A DNA stretch of 64,000 nt from PALSA-610 sp038239145. GTDB lineage: Bacteria > Actinomycetota > Acidimicrobiia > IMCC26256 > PALSA-610. The translations under genes and the position numbers were made by a program. Positions 33,463-42,533 of this stretch are shown in pieces (within the stretch, counting starts at the first letter, position 1; each line of letters opens with the position of its first letter). Below the pieces are notes generated by a model. The model ran no database searches, was not told the DNA's origin, and worked only from the letters and a program-made list of their open reading frames with translations. Location of the stretch: assembly GCA_038239145.1 (NCBI GenBank), contig JBBSFB010000011.1:1-64000 (forward strand), read 5' to 3'.

Positions 33463-34791
33463 ATGAAGTGCGCTTCGGCGAAACGACGCACGGCCCGGGG
33501 GATCGTGGTCGGCGCAACGGCGACCACGATCCTCTTCGTGGGTATGGCGGTGCCCGCGGCCGCGGCCGCGAATCCCGATCTCATGAAGGCGGTGCACTAC
33601 CTCGCGACCACGACGACCGCGAGCGGCAGCCCGGGACCGAGTCTCGCCGTCGACGGCTACTACGAAGTGTTCCCACAGTTCGGCGACTTCGGCCTGACGA
33701 TGGACGGAGCCCTGGCCCTCGCAGCCGCGGGAACCGACGACACCGTTCTCGCCAGGGTCATCGACTTCATCGACCAGCGGAAGAAAGACGCGTCGAGTCG
33801 TTCGATCGACGACTACACCGGTATCGGTACCGCGTTCGCGGATGGCGGCGCGATCGGGAAGGAGGCGTTGCTCGCCGAGGTCACGGGTAAGAACCCGCGC
33901 GCGTTCGGTGGGCACGATCTCATCGCGGCCGTCGACCAGACCATTTGCACCACCACCGACGTGGCCAACGGCTGCGCGGCTCCGGGCAACTTCATGTTCG
34001 CGACCTCGACCTTCTCGCAGTCGCTCGGCATCATGGCTCAGCTCCGGGCCGGCGACGCAGCGAGCGCGGCGCCCGCGATCACATATCTCGAGGGCCGCCA
34101 GAACTCCGCGGGCGCGTGGCCGAGCCTGGTCGCGTCGAGCGGCAACGCCGACATCGACAGCACTGCGATGGCCGCGATGGCCCTTGCGCTGTTGCCGAAC
34201 GACCCGTCCGCGTCGGCCGCCGCGTCGAAGGGTGAAGCCTGGATCGCGAGCAACCAGGCGCCCGACGGCGGATTCATCGGCGCTGCGGGCGAGTCGACCA
34301 ATTCGACGGGCCTCGCGATCCAGGGCATGACCCTGGCCGGGACGGAGTACTCGACCCGGATCACGGCGGCGAAGACCTTCCTCGCCGGCCAGCAGAACTC
34401 CGACGGTGGCTTCGACGTCGGGCCCGGCGGCCAAGCCGTCTCCGACGTGCGCGCGTCGGCCCAGGTCGTCGGCGGAGTCGTGGGTACGTCGTTCGGCACA
34501 CTCTCCGACGTGCTCGGCCCGACAACCGCCGTGACAACAACCACGACGACCACCGCGACGACCACCGCGACGACCACCGCGACAACGACGACGACCACCG
34601 GCACGGTCGGTGCCAAATCGAGCTCGACCACATCGACGACGTTCGTCACATCGCCGGTGTCGCCGACCGCGGTCGCGACCCTGCCCCGAACGGGCGGTGC
34701 GAGCGGACGCACGCTGGAACTGGTCGGCGCCTTCCTCACGCTCGGCTTCGTCGCCGTCGTTGCGGGTGAATCGCGCCGGCGCGAGGGATGA
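33463..34791 (+). CDS. Surface-anchored alpha-toroid protein with LPRTG sorting-like signal
   Basis: Protein of 442 residues: signal peptide (ending near AVPAAAAA), a toroid domain of terpenoid cyclase-like helical repeats (GLTMDGALALAAAG, STFSQSLGIMAQLRAG, DIDSTAMAAMALALLP, APDGGFIGAAGES, QQNSDGGFDVG), a Thr-rich stalk of about 35 residues and LPRTGG followed by a hydrophobic helix and an RRREG tail. This is the layout of a sortase-type cell-wall anchor, although no sortase gene is in the window. It resembles the toroid part of the first operon protein without the beta domain. ATG at 33463 has GGAGAGG upstream. Its stop overlaps the third gene (ATGA). Likely role: an anchored partner in cobalamin capture (inference). 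Confidence 0.8.
   Translation: MKCASAKRRTARGIVVGATATTILFVGMAVPAAAAANPDLMKAVHYLATTTTASGSPGPSLAVDGYYEVFPQFGDFGLTMDGALALAAAGTDDTVLARVIDFIDQRKKDASSRSIDDYTGIGTAFADGGAIGKEALLAEVTGKNPRAFGGHDLIAAVDQTICTTTDVANGCAAPGNFMFATSTFSQSLGIMAQLRAGDAASAAPAITYLEGRQNSAGAWPSLVASSGNADIDSTAMAAMALALLPNDPSASAAASKGEAWIASNQAPDGGFIGAAGESTNSTGLAIQGMTLAGTEYSTRITAAKTFLAGQQNSDGGFDVGPGGQAVSDVRASAQVVGGVVGTSFGTLSDVLGPTTAVTTTTTTTATTTATTTATTTTTTGTVGAKSSSTTSTTFVTSPVSPTAVATLPRTGGASGRTLELVGAFLTLGFVAVVAGESRRREG
34545..34580 (+). repeat. 12-bp tandem repeat encoding the Thr-rich stalk
   Basis: Three perfect copies of GACGACCACCGC run head to tail, flanked by degenerate ACN-rich sequence. The unit length is a multiple of three, so copy-number changes would lengthen or shorten the Thr/Ala stalk of the anchored protein without breaking the frame. 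Confidence 0.8.
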
Positions 34792-35768
34792 GGAAGATCG
34801 GCGGCGTCATCGTTGCGACGTGGGCGTTGACGCTGCTGACGATCGCGGCGGGCGCGGTCTCCCCTACGGGTACCGCCGCGGGTGCGGATCCGATCGGTCG
34901 GTGTTCGATCACCGCCGGCACCATCGTCGCGGTCGACTTCTCGCACTGGGGCGGGCCTACGGTGCGCGGGTGCGGAGTGAGCCCGCGCAGCGGCTATTCG
35001 TTGCTCCACGACGCGGGGTTCAGCACCGCCGGCGACAGCCACGACGGTCCGGGCTTCATCTGCCGGATCGGGAACCGGGCCTTCGCGGGCGGCATCGAGT
35101 ACCCCACTCCGGCCCAGGACGCGTGCATCGTCACTCCGCCCGCGAACGCGTACTGGTCGTACTGGTCGGCGACCGCAGGCCGGAACACGTGGAGCTACAG
35201 CCCAAGCGGCGGGTTGAGTCACGTCCCCACCGCCGGCGAGGTCGACCTCTGGATCTTCGGGGCCACCGACCTCGGCGGCACCAGCGGTTCCGGCGTTCCG
35301 TCGTTCAGCCCGGATTCGGTACGCGCCCACAACCTGTCGGCGCCCGCCGGTACCGTCACTCGTCCACCGGCGACTCGACCGGGAAGCACGCCGCCGACCA
35401 ACCCGGGGCCGCCGGCGACGGTGAGCGGCACGGGTCTCGGCGGGTCTCCCTCCACCGTCGGGCGTGCTCCCGGTTCCGGCCCGGCGCCGGCGAGCGGAAC
35501 GAACTCCGCCCCGACCACGATCTCGATTGGCGCCGAGCCTACGAGCACGACCGTCGCGGGAACGCCGACGACGAGCGCGCCGGCCGCCGGCAACGCATCG
35601 GCGAACGCTCCGTCCCCGTCGGTCCCACAGTTCGTCGACGCGCTCCCGGTCGCGCGCGGACATTCGTCGGCGGGATCGTTCGTGCCGGTACTCGTCGCGG
35701 TGGGCCTGATCGTCGTTCTCGGTGGCGGCGCGGCAACGACGATGTGGCGACGCCGACAGACCGACTAG
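34788..35768 (+). CDS. Membrane-anchored protein with transcobalamin-like beta domain
   Basis: Third operon gene, 326 residues. A signal peptide (WALTLLTIAAGAVSPTGTAAG) is followed by a domain of about 140 residues clearly paralogous to the C-terminal domain of the first protein: TIVAVDFSHWGG, YSLLHDAGF, GPGFICRIGNR, CIVTPPANAYWSYWSA and DLWIFGATD align one to one, including cysteines. A Pro/Thr/Gly-rich stalk of about 130 residues leads to a C-terminal transmembrane helix (FVPVLVAVGLIVVLGGGAA) and a basic tail. So the toroid and the beta domain also exist as separate anchored proteins. It overlaps the second gene by ATGA and ends in TAG. Confidence 0.82.
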   Translation: MRKIGGVIVATWALTLLTIAAGAVSPTGTAAGADPIGRCSITAGTIVAVDFSHWGGPTVRGCGVSPRSGYSLLHDAGFSTAGDSHDGPGFICRIGNRAFAGGIEYPTPAQDACIVTPPANAYWSYWSATAGRNTWSYSPSGGLSHVPTAGEVDLWIFGATDLGGTSGSGVPSFSPDSVRAHNLSAPAGTVTRPPATRPGSTPPTNPGPPATVSGTGLGGSPSTVGRAPGSGPAPASGTNSAPTTISIGAEPTSTTVAGTPTTSAPAAGNASANAPSPSVPQFVDALPVARGHSSAGSFVPVLVAVGLIVVLGGGAATTMWRRRQTD

Positions 35769-35786
35769 CCGAACCCTCGCGGACGA

Positions 35787-36392
35787 CTACTTCGAGCGCG
35801 ACTTGTCAGGGCGCGCGCCGTTCGATCCCGAGACCGAAGCGGCCATCGCCTCGCACAGGTCGCCGACGGTGTTGCACAGATCGTCGACCTTGCGCTCGAG
35901 CGACGACAAACGATCGTACGCGCTCGTCGCCGACGCGCCGCCCGCCGCTTCCTTCAACTGGTCGTAGCACCGGCGGAAGAGGCGCGCGGTGTCGCGCTCC
36001 TCGGCGATGTACCGGCCGAGCAGCTCGCCGGTGGCGATGTCGATCGAGTGGTCCTTGAAGAAGTCGTCGAAGATGTCGGGCTTGTCGCGCGTGTCGAGGC
36101 GATGAAGGTTCAGTGCCTCCATCTTCTCGAGGTCAGAACAGTTGGAGCTGACCAGCGCAATCGCCTTGTCGCGGCGGTCGTTGTCCTTGGCGCGGACCTC
36201 GTAGCCCAGCTCGTTGATACGGCGGGCGAAACTCGACGCGTGCTCCCCCTCGCGAGCCGCGATCTTGCGCAGCACAGCGCGTACGTCGTCGCTGTCGGTC
36301 ACGCCGATCCACGCACACAGGTAGTCATGGGCTTCGGATTCGGCCAACGCGACCGCGTTCAGCAGCCCGAGATAGCTCGGCTTGTCGCTCAT
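35787..36392 (-). CDS. Ferritin-like superfamily protein
   Basis: Protein of about 201 residues. The N-terminal part (AVALAESEAHDYLCAWIG then IAAREGEHASSFARRINELG) shows the E-x6-Y and ExxH spacing of ferritin-like or rubrerythrin-type di-iron helices. The second half has IAEERDTARLFRRCYDQL, which could supply helix 4. A coiled-coil tail (YDRLSSLERKVDDLCNTVGD) follows, unusual for storage ferritins, suggesting oligomerisation. ATG at 36392 is preferred over the upstream frame because the region before it is non-homologous. It converges on the B12-responsive operon. The role could be oxidative stress or iron handling; uncertain. Confidence 0.7.
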   Translation of the reverse strand: MSDKPSYLGLLNAVALAESEAHDYLCAWIGVTDSDDVRAVLRKIAAREGEHASSFARRINELGYEVRAKDNDRRDKAIALVSSNCSDLEKMEALNLHRLDTRDKPDIFDDFFKDHSIDIATGELLGRYIAEERDTARLFRRCYDQLKEAAGGASATSAYDRLSSLERKVDDLCNTVGDLCEAMAASVSGSNGARPDKSRSK

Positions 36393-36613
36393 CGGTCGTC
36401 CTCCTCGTTTCGACATGTGGACCACGCTCGCGCCCGCCGCCGGCGACCGCAAGGCCGGAAGCCGGATCGGCGCGCGGCCCGCCTGCACGCTGGCGCCCGG
36501 GGCCGCGTCACGCCCCAGTCACAAGCGCCCGTCACCATCATCGACTTACACCGTCCCGCGAGGTTCGGGGGGCGTAACGCGCCGGTCGTCGCGACCACCG
36601 CCGCGGGAGATCA

Positions 36614-37396
36614 ATGCACCACGGACGACGCCGGGCACGTCTCGACGAGACTCGACCCAATCGCGCCGCCCGGCGACGCGCGCTTTCGGTCGCACTCACC
36701 GGGCTCGCGGTGATCGCTGCCGCCGGTCTGGCCTCGGTCGGCACCGCCGGCGCGCTGTCGCAGCCGTTCAGTCTCTCGCCGGCTTCCGGCCCGCCCGCAA
36801 CGCTCGTCGGCGTCGCCGGCGTCGGGTGCATGCACGGCGCCGTCGCGTCCGCGACCCAGGGCTACGTGAAGATCACGGCGACGACGCTGCCCATCTCCGT
36901 CGACATCCCCGTCGGTATCGGCGGAGAGTGGAGTGGTCACTTCACGGTTCCCGGAAACTCCCGCGACCTCCCCGGTCTGGTCGCAGCGACGTGCTTCACC
37001 GACGGGGCGGCGTCGACGACAACGACGTACTCGCCGCAGAGTTTCACCGTCACAAGCGCGGCGACCACCCCGACCACGCGAAACGCTGTCGGAACGCCGG
37101 AACCCACACCGGGCGCCGGAGCCGGCGGAGCGCCGTCGCACCCGGCAGTTCCCGACGCTCCGATCGGAAACGCTGCCGGGTCGGGAAGCGGCACCGCCGC
37201 CGTGGCCGCGTCCAAGCTCGCGACCACGAGCGGAGCCGGGAAGACGGTCCCGGCGAACACTTCGAGTGGTAGCCACCATCGCCTCTGGTTGTGGTGGCTC
37301 ATCTTCGCCTTCGTGGTCCTGACCGCGACGTCGTTGTTGCTCTGGCACCGAAACCGCCCGCGGACGAAGGACGACACGGGTCTCACCTCGACCTGA
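36614..37396 (+). CDS. Secreted, C-terminally membrane-anchored protein of unknown function
   Basis: Protein of 260 residues with a basic N-terminus, a signal peptide (ALSVALTGLAVIAAAGLASVG), a beta-rich domain of about 90 residues beginning SLSPASGPPATLVGVAGVGC with two cysteines, a long Pro/Gly/Ala/Ser linker and a C-terminal transmembrane helix (LWLWWLIFAFVVLTATSLLLW) followed by a basic tail. The build (single small domain, stalk, anchor) matches the third protein of the riboswitch operon, but the domain sequence differs. No family recognised. ATG at 36614 lies about 220 bp downstream of the divergent ferritin-like gene. Confidence 0.75.
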   Translation: MHHGRRRARLDETRPNRAARRRALSVALTGLAVIAAAGLASVGTAGALSQPFSLSPASGPPATLVGVAGVGCMHGAVASATQGYVKITATTLPISVDIPVGIGGEWSGHFTVPGNSRDLPGLVAATCFTDGAASTTTTYSPQSFTVTSAATTPTTRNAVGTPEPTPGAGAGGAPSHPAVPDAPIGNAAGSGSGTAAVAASKLATTSGAGKTVPANTSSGSHHRLWLWWLIFAFVVLTATSLLLWHRNRPRTKDDTGLTST

Positions 37397-37500
37397 GCCG
37401 CACGCGCGGCCGCAAGTGGGTCCGTGTCCCCCCCGTCCGATCCCCGTCCTCCCGTTCTCCCGTGCTACGAGCCGCTCGGGGCCTAGGCGGGGAGGTCGGG

Positions 37501-38407
37501 ATGGGACGCGGGGCGAGCGGAGCTCGGACGCGGCGCGCCGACGCCACCAATCTCGTCGCCGGCGACACCAACGCCGCTCGCGACGTTTTCGTCCGGGACC
37601 CGACCGCGAACACCACCACCCGAGCGAGTGTCGCCAGTGCCGGCACCCAGGGCACCAATTTCAGTCTCCAACCTGCCATCTCCGACGACGCCGCTACGTC
37701 AGCTTCGTGTCCCTCGCCCCGAACCGGGTCACCGGCGACACCGACAACGCCGGCGACATCTTCCGCCGCGACCGCACCACCAACACCACCGCTCGCATGA
37801 GCGTCGACTCCAGCGCAACCAGCTTCGCCGGACCCGCACCAACAACAGCTACGACGTCTTCGTTCGCGACACCAATACCAACACCACCGACCTCATCAGC
37901 CGCTACCAAACCGCTCTGGGCAACGACATCTCCCAGCTGACGGCACTGAGCACTGACGGGCGCTACGTCGCCTTCAACTCGAGCGCGACCAACCGCGTCG
38001 CCGGCGACACCAACAGCGTCGCCGAAGTCTTCGTCCGCGACCTCGCCACCGGCACCGTCGAACGGATCAGTACCGACAGCACCGGCCCCCAGCTCACGGC
38101 GGAGAGCGAGGATCCGTCGGTCAGCTACAACGGCCGCTACGTGCCTACGAGTCGACGGACGCAACTATCTCGCCGGCGACTACAACGGTGAGTGACGTGT
38201 TCGTTCGCGACCTGCAGACCGTCCGCGTTCGGGAACAACATCACCGTCACTGCGAGCAACCGCACCAGTGAGAACGAGGTGACGCTTACGATCAAGGTCG
38301 ACGCCACCGCGGTCACCGGCAACCGCACCGTCCGCGTGTTCCTCCCCGGGACCGGAACCGGTTTCGCCACCGGCGCCGCCGCCGCCTACACCCTCAAGAT
38401 CACCTGA
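37501..38407 (+). pseudogene. TolB/PD40-type beta-propeller pseudogene with several frameshifts
   Basis: Repeated blade motifs of the pattern GRYVAF-S-ATNLVAGDTN-DVFVRD are readable, but in changing frames: NLVAGDTNAARDVFVRDP (about 37551), YVSFVSLAPNRVTGDTDN (about 37695), then SYDVFVRDTNTNTTDL and DGRYVAFNSSATNRVAGDTN (about 37850-38010), then NYLAGDY and SDVFVRDLQT (about 38160-38215), and a C-terminal beta segment NITVTASNRTSENEVTLTIK ending at TGA 38407. At least four frame changes are needed, so this is a decayed gene, not one sequencing slip. It had no recognisable signal peptide left. Confidence 0.75.
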
Positions 38408-38557
38408 CCCGAGCTTCGATGCACGTCAACGAACGCGCGGTGACGTCGTCGATGCCGATGCCGAAATCGACGTGGACGAGCCGACGCGCACCGTCTGGTC
38501 TGGCCCCACTTGCCATGGCTACGCGAGACTTATTGTCCATCGGGGGAGGGGACGTCT

Positions 38558-41083
38558 GTGTTCACACGGCGGATGGTGCGCGGGTTCGCGTTGGCGGCGG
38601 TCGCGGCACTGACAACGGCCACGGCGTTGGCGACGAGCTCCTCGGGAGCCCCGACGACGGCCGCTCCCCCTCCGACTCCTGCGGTCGGCGACGTCACCCA
38701 ACTGAACGTCGCGCGGCCCCGCATCCTGTTGCGCGCGGCCGACATTCCTGTCGTCGACCGCCGCCTCGCGCGCGCCCCGTACTCGACATTGCTGCAGCGC
38801 ATGGACACCGAGATCGCGCAGGCCGCCCCTCCGTCGGCGGCCGACCAGGCGAACTGCGGGCTCTCGGCGAACATCGGCCGCGAGGAAGGCAAAGCACGCG
38901 CGGCCAAGGACCTCTCGTTCATGTACGCGGTGAACCGGATCTGGGACAGCACCACGAGACGCGCCGCCGTGCCCACGACTACCCAACGCACCGCCCTCGG
39001 CGATCTCGCGCGCGACTACCTCGTCGATACGTGCACGACGAGCCGCATCCACGTCGATCCGGATCGCGACATCAACACCTCGAACGAGATGATCCAGATG
39101 GCAACCGCGTACGACACGCTCGCGGGCGCCAACTATCCCTTTGCGGCGACCGGAGCCGTGATCATCGGGAACCTCGTGGCGTGGACCACGCAGTTCTACG
39201 GCGACTACCAGCCCTTCCTCGCGTTCCTCACCAACAATCACCTCGCCAAGGGTGCAGCTTCGATCGGCACGATGGCGATCGCGCTCGCGGGCTCGCCCGG
39301 GGTTGACAACGCCGAGCTGGACACCTGGCTCGACTTCGCCATGACCAACGTCCAACAGGTCGTGCGCTATACCGAAGGATCCGGTGACGGAACGTACGGC
39401 GAAGGGCCGTTCTACTGGCGCTACGCGTCGGAGAACGTCGTGCCGTTCGCCCGCGCTTTCGACCAGGTCGGCCGAGGACGCGCGTGGCAGACGCGCACCG
39501 GCGTCGTGGTCGACGACATCTGGACCGCGACATGGTTCACCGACATCGGGCGCTGGGAGCTCGACATGACCCAGCCCGACGGCACCGTCGCCCCCTTCGA
39601 CGACAGCAACGTCGATGACGCGTACTTTTTCGGAGCGTTGCCCTCTACCGATCCGAACGCGGGGGCGTACGCGTGGCGTTGGGCGAACACCGCGTCGACC
39701 AGCGCGTCGGTGCCGTACGAGAGCACCGGGAACGTCGATCTCGCCGCCGACGAGATCGTGACGTTCAACGACCACGTGAAGGCGACGCCGCCGACGGAAT
39801 CACCCAACCGTCTCGGCGCGGCCGGCGGTGATCTCGTGTTCCGCAGCGACTGGACGAAGAGCGGCGTCGTCGCGTTCGTGCAAGCCGAGCACGGCGGATC
39901 GCGCGGCTTCGGGCGGGCGCCGGGCCGGGCCGGCGTGGCATTCGCGGCCGTGCACGATCACGCCGACCCGGGCTCGTTCCTCCTCGATGCCTACGGCGAG
40001 CGCCTGCTCCTCGATCCCGGCTACGTCAACTACACGTGGACCCAGCACGGGGTGCTGTCGAACCCCAGCGCGCACAACCTCGTGCTCGTCGGCCCCGCGA
40101 CCGATCCGGAGTCGCCCGGCAACCCGAACAGCGCGTCGACACTCGGTTCGAGTCAGCTGAGCGCGTTCACGACGTCGCCGACCGCGCCGGTCCCCGTCGA
40201 CGGCGAGGCGTACGCGACCGCCACCCTCGACACCCCCGACGTCGCGGCCGCGACTGTGACTTCGGTGTACGGCCGCTCACCGTCGTACGTCGCCCCTGCG
40301 GCGCTGCACGGGCGCGACTACCAGGAGCTTGCGACTGCCGATTCCGCGATCGTGCAGCGTCGCTTCTTGTTCGTCGACCGGCAGTACCTCGTCATTGCCG
40401 ACGCAGTGCTCTCGCGCACGCCCCGCAGCTTCACCTGGCCGCTCCACGGAAACGGTGGCGGCACGACGGGAATGACCGATCCGCAGCCTGCGCTCTCCGT
40501 CAACCAGCGCGGCTTCGAACCCGCGTCCGCGATCCCGGCCACGCCGTACCAGGCGAGCGGCGGAACCTTTACGCAGACCGCGGCCGGCGGGGAGTGGGCA
40601 CGGACGCAGGCGCGGGTCGACACCGGAATGGCCTTCGACTCACCGACTGCACCGACCACCTCGGTGACGCAGGGCCTCTACGAACAGACACACGACCAGC
40701 TCGGTTCCGACGCAGTGCTCTCTACCAGCATGACCAGCGCGAGTATGCACGCCGCGTCGGTGATCTATCCGACACCGACGACCGGTGTCGCACCGACGAT
40801 CACGAGGCTGACGATCGCCGGCGTCGCCGTGTTACGGGTCGACGATCCCGCACGCAATCACCACGTACTCGTCGTCGTACAGGCACCCGGGCGGCCCGTC
40901 GTCTCCCTCCCGTGCACGACCACGGGCATGCCGGTCTCGATCACGACGAACGCCGCGTTCGCGGTCGTCGACGTCCACGCGAACGGCACAACGGTTACCA
41001 ACTACTCCGAACAGGGCTCACGGCTCACGATCGCGCAGCCCACGGCGCAACAGCGCGGCCTCTGCCCGAACACCCGCAGGTAA
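38558..41083 (+). CDS. Secreted heparinase II/III-like polysaccharide lyase
   Basis: Protein of about 841 residues. A signal peptide (GFALAAVAALTTATALAT) is followed by an N-terminal alpha/alpha-toroid region (RPRILLRAADIPVVDRRLAR, then NTSNEMIQMATAYDTLAG) and a beta-sandwich domain with the heparinase II/III core HDHADPGSFLLDAYGERLLLDPGYVNY. It probably depolymerises an acidic polysaccharide outside the cell; the sugar specificity cannot be assigned. GTG at 38558 has GGGAGGGG 6 bp upstream. It ends in TAA, rare in this window, and converges on the flippase gene with a 6-bp gap. Confidence 0.82.
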   Translation: MFTRRMVRGFALAAVAALTTATALATSSSGAPTTAAPPPTPAVGDVTQLNVARPRILLRAADIPVVDRRLARAPYSTLLQRMDTEIAQAAPPSAADQANCGLSANIGREEGKARAAKDLSFMYAVNRIWDSTTRRAAVPTTTQRTALGDLARDYLVDTCTTSRIHVDPDRDINTSNEMIQMATAYDTLAGANYPFAATGAVIIGNLVAWTTQFYGDYQPFLAFLTNNHLAKGAASIGTMAIALAGSPGVDNAELDTWLDFAMTNVQQVVRYTEGSGDGTYGEGPFYWRYASENVVPFARAFDQVGRGRAWQTRTGVVVDDIWTATWFTDIGRWELDMTQPDGTVAPFDDSNVDDAYFFGALPSTDPNAGAYAWRWANTASTSASVPYESTGNVDLAADEIVTFNDHVKATPPTESPNRLGAAGGDLVFRSDWTKSGVVAFVQAEHGGSRGFGRAPGRAGVAFAAVHDHADPGSFLLDAYGERLLLDPGYVNYTWTQHGVLSNPSAHNLVLVGPATDPESPGNPNSASTLGSSQLSAFTTSPTAPVPVDGEAYATATLDTPDVAAATVTSVYGRSPSYVAPAALHGRDYQELATADSAIVQRRFLFVDRQYLVIADAVLSRTPRSFTWPLHGNGGGTTGMTDPQPALSVNQRGFEPASAIPATPYQASGGTFTQTAAGGEWARTQARVDTGMAFDSPTAPTTSVTQGLYEQTHDQLGSDAVLSTSMTSASMHAASVIYPTPTTGVAPTITRLTIAGVAVLRVDDPARNHHVLVVVQAPGRPVVSLPCTTTGMPVSITTNAAFAVVDVHANGTTVTNYSEQGSRLTIAQPTAQQRGLCPNTRR

Positions 41084-41089
41084 AGCGGG

Positions 41090-42529
41090 TCAGATCTCGA
41101 GCGGCTCGGAGACGAGCTGGTCGATCAGCGACGCGAGATCGCCCGCGGCAACGCCCTTGCGCAGCCTGCGCACGAAGAAGAACGCCATCATGAGGAGGCT
41201 GGCCAGGGCGCCGGCGATCGAGCCGAGCTCCACCCGCAGGAACAGCTCGTGACTCACGACGGCCGTCGTGAGGACGAACGCCACGAGCCCGACCAGCCAC
41301 GCGTACATCGTGAAGGCATGGCCCGACAGCGCTATGAGTGCCTGTGACATCGTCAACGAGAGGATGAACAGCCCGCTGCCGGTGGCGAGGAGGGCAACGT
41401 CGGCCCGGCCGAGGTTGAACTTGGCGCCGAACAACAGGCCCCCGGCCCACGGTCCTGCGAGGTAGCCCGCGACGACACCGAGCACGCCGATACCGACGAC
41501 CACGATCACGAGCCGGCGCACACCGACCCGGAACTCGTCGTCGCGACCCGCGCTCACCATCGACGTGAGCCCCGGGAGCAGCGCCGCCTGCACGGCCTGG
41601 AACAACACGATCGGGATGCGCGACAAGAACAACCCCACGATGAAGTCGGCCACCGCGGTCCGTTGGCTCGGCTTGGCCAGCGCCTGGGCGCCGATGAACG
41701 GGGCGTAGCCGAGCACCTGCGCGAACAGCGAGCCGCCCAGCAGATACCCGAGGTTGGCCGAGATCTCGCGATAGGGCGCAGGCGGACCCGGCTGCATCAG
41801 ATCGTCGCGGCCCCTCAGTGCGATCCCCGTCGCGAGTAGCGGCGGGATCGCGAGACACAGCCCGAACCACACCGGATTCTTGGCGCCGACGAGGGCGAGC
41901 GGGATGCACGGTGCGAGGCGCAACAACGCCTCCGCGGCCATGCTCACCCCGTACGCGCCGAAGTTCCCGGTCCCCGCGAACGCGCCGCGCGCGAGGTACT
42001 CGATCCCGAACGTGAACAACGCGATGACGAGGCACACGACCAGGAGTGGATGCCCGGCGAAGAGCTTCGACACGAGCGAGGTCGTGAACGCGACGATCAC
42101 CACCGCGATCGTCATCGCGATCGCAAACGCGGCGCCGAGCGCGCTGGCGCGGCGCACGATCGGTGCCCCCCCGAGGCCGTGAACCTTCCGGGCCGCCATG
42201 GCTCGCCCGACCTCCTGCTCCAGCGGCAGGAAGATCCCGGGAGCGAGCACGAAGACGACCACCCAGAGCGTGTTCAGCGCGCCGTAGTCGAGCTTGTCCA
42301 GGTTGCGGAACGCGAGAATTTGGAAGGCGTAGGTTGCGAGCCCGGCGATGACGAGGCCGGCGCCCACCGCGAATGTGCCCTCGGGAACCGGGGCCCGGGC
42401 CGCGAGCCGACGCCCGCGCTCGAGGCGGGACAACGGGGGTGAGTCGCTCACCGCGCTTCCGAGGGGATCATTGGTCTCCATAGCCGCCGACGATTCTGGC
42501 CCGCGACCGCCTCCCGGCGGTGTCGTCAT
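41090..42529 (-). CDS. Polysaccharide/lipid-linked flippase-like membrane protein (MOP superfamily)
   Basis: Membrane protein of 479 residues with about 12-14 hydrophobic segments and the layout of oligosaccharide flippases: AYAFQILAFRNLDKLDYGALNTLW near the first helices, FTFGIEYLARGAFAGTGNFGAYG in the middle. It likely translocates a lipid-linked saccharide across the membrane. The start is uncertain: ATG at 42529 or the internal ATG at 42481. It neighbours a polysaccharide lyase, but the genes converge, so the link is only suggestive. Confidence 0.75.
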   Translation of the reverse strand: MTTPPGGGRGPESSAAMETNDPLGSAVSDSPPLSRLERGRRLAARAPVPEGTFAVGAGLVIAGLATYAFQILAFRNLDKLDYGALNTLWVVVFVLAPGIFLPLEQEVGRAMAARKVHGLGGAPIVRRASALGAAFAIAMTIAVVIVAFTTSLVSKLFAGHPLLVVCLVIALFTFGIEYLARGAFAGTGNFGAYGVSMAAEALLRLAPCIPLALVGAKNPVWFGLCLAIPPLLATGIALRGRDDLMQPGPPAPYREISANLGYLLGGSLFAQVLGYAPFIGAQALAKPSQRTAVADFIVGLFLSRIPIVLFQAVQAALLPGLTSMVSAGRDDEFRVGVRRLVIVVVGIGVLGVVAGYLAGPWAGGLLFGAKFNLGRADVALLATGSGLFILSLTMSQALIALSGHAFTMYAWLVGLVAFVLTTAVVSHELFLRVELGSIAGALASLLMMAFFFVRRLRKGVAAGDLASLIDQLVSEPLEI

Positions 42530-42533
42530 CGGA

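Noticed and set aside
31810..34434. An 874-codon minus-strand open frame opposite the B12-responsive operon
   Set aside because: Arg/Glu/Gly-rich shadow of GC-rich coding DNA; the opposite strand has signal peptides, repeat motifs and coupled starts.
38192..38407. A separate small gene of 71 codons
   Set aside because: It reads as the C-terminal beta segment of the decayed propeller gene and lacks its own start signal.
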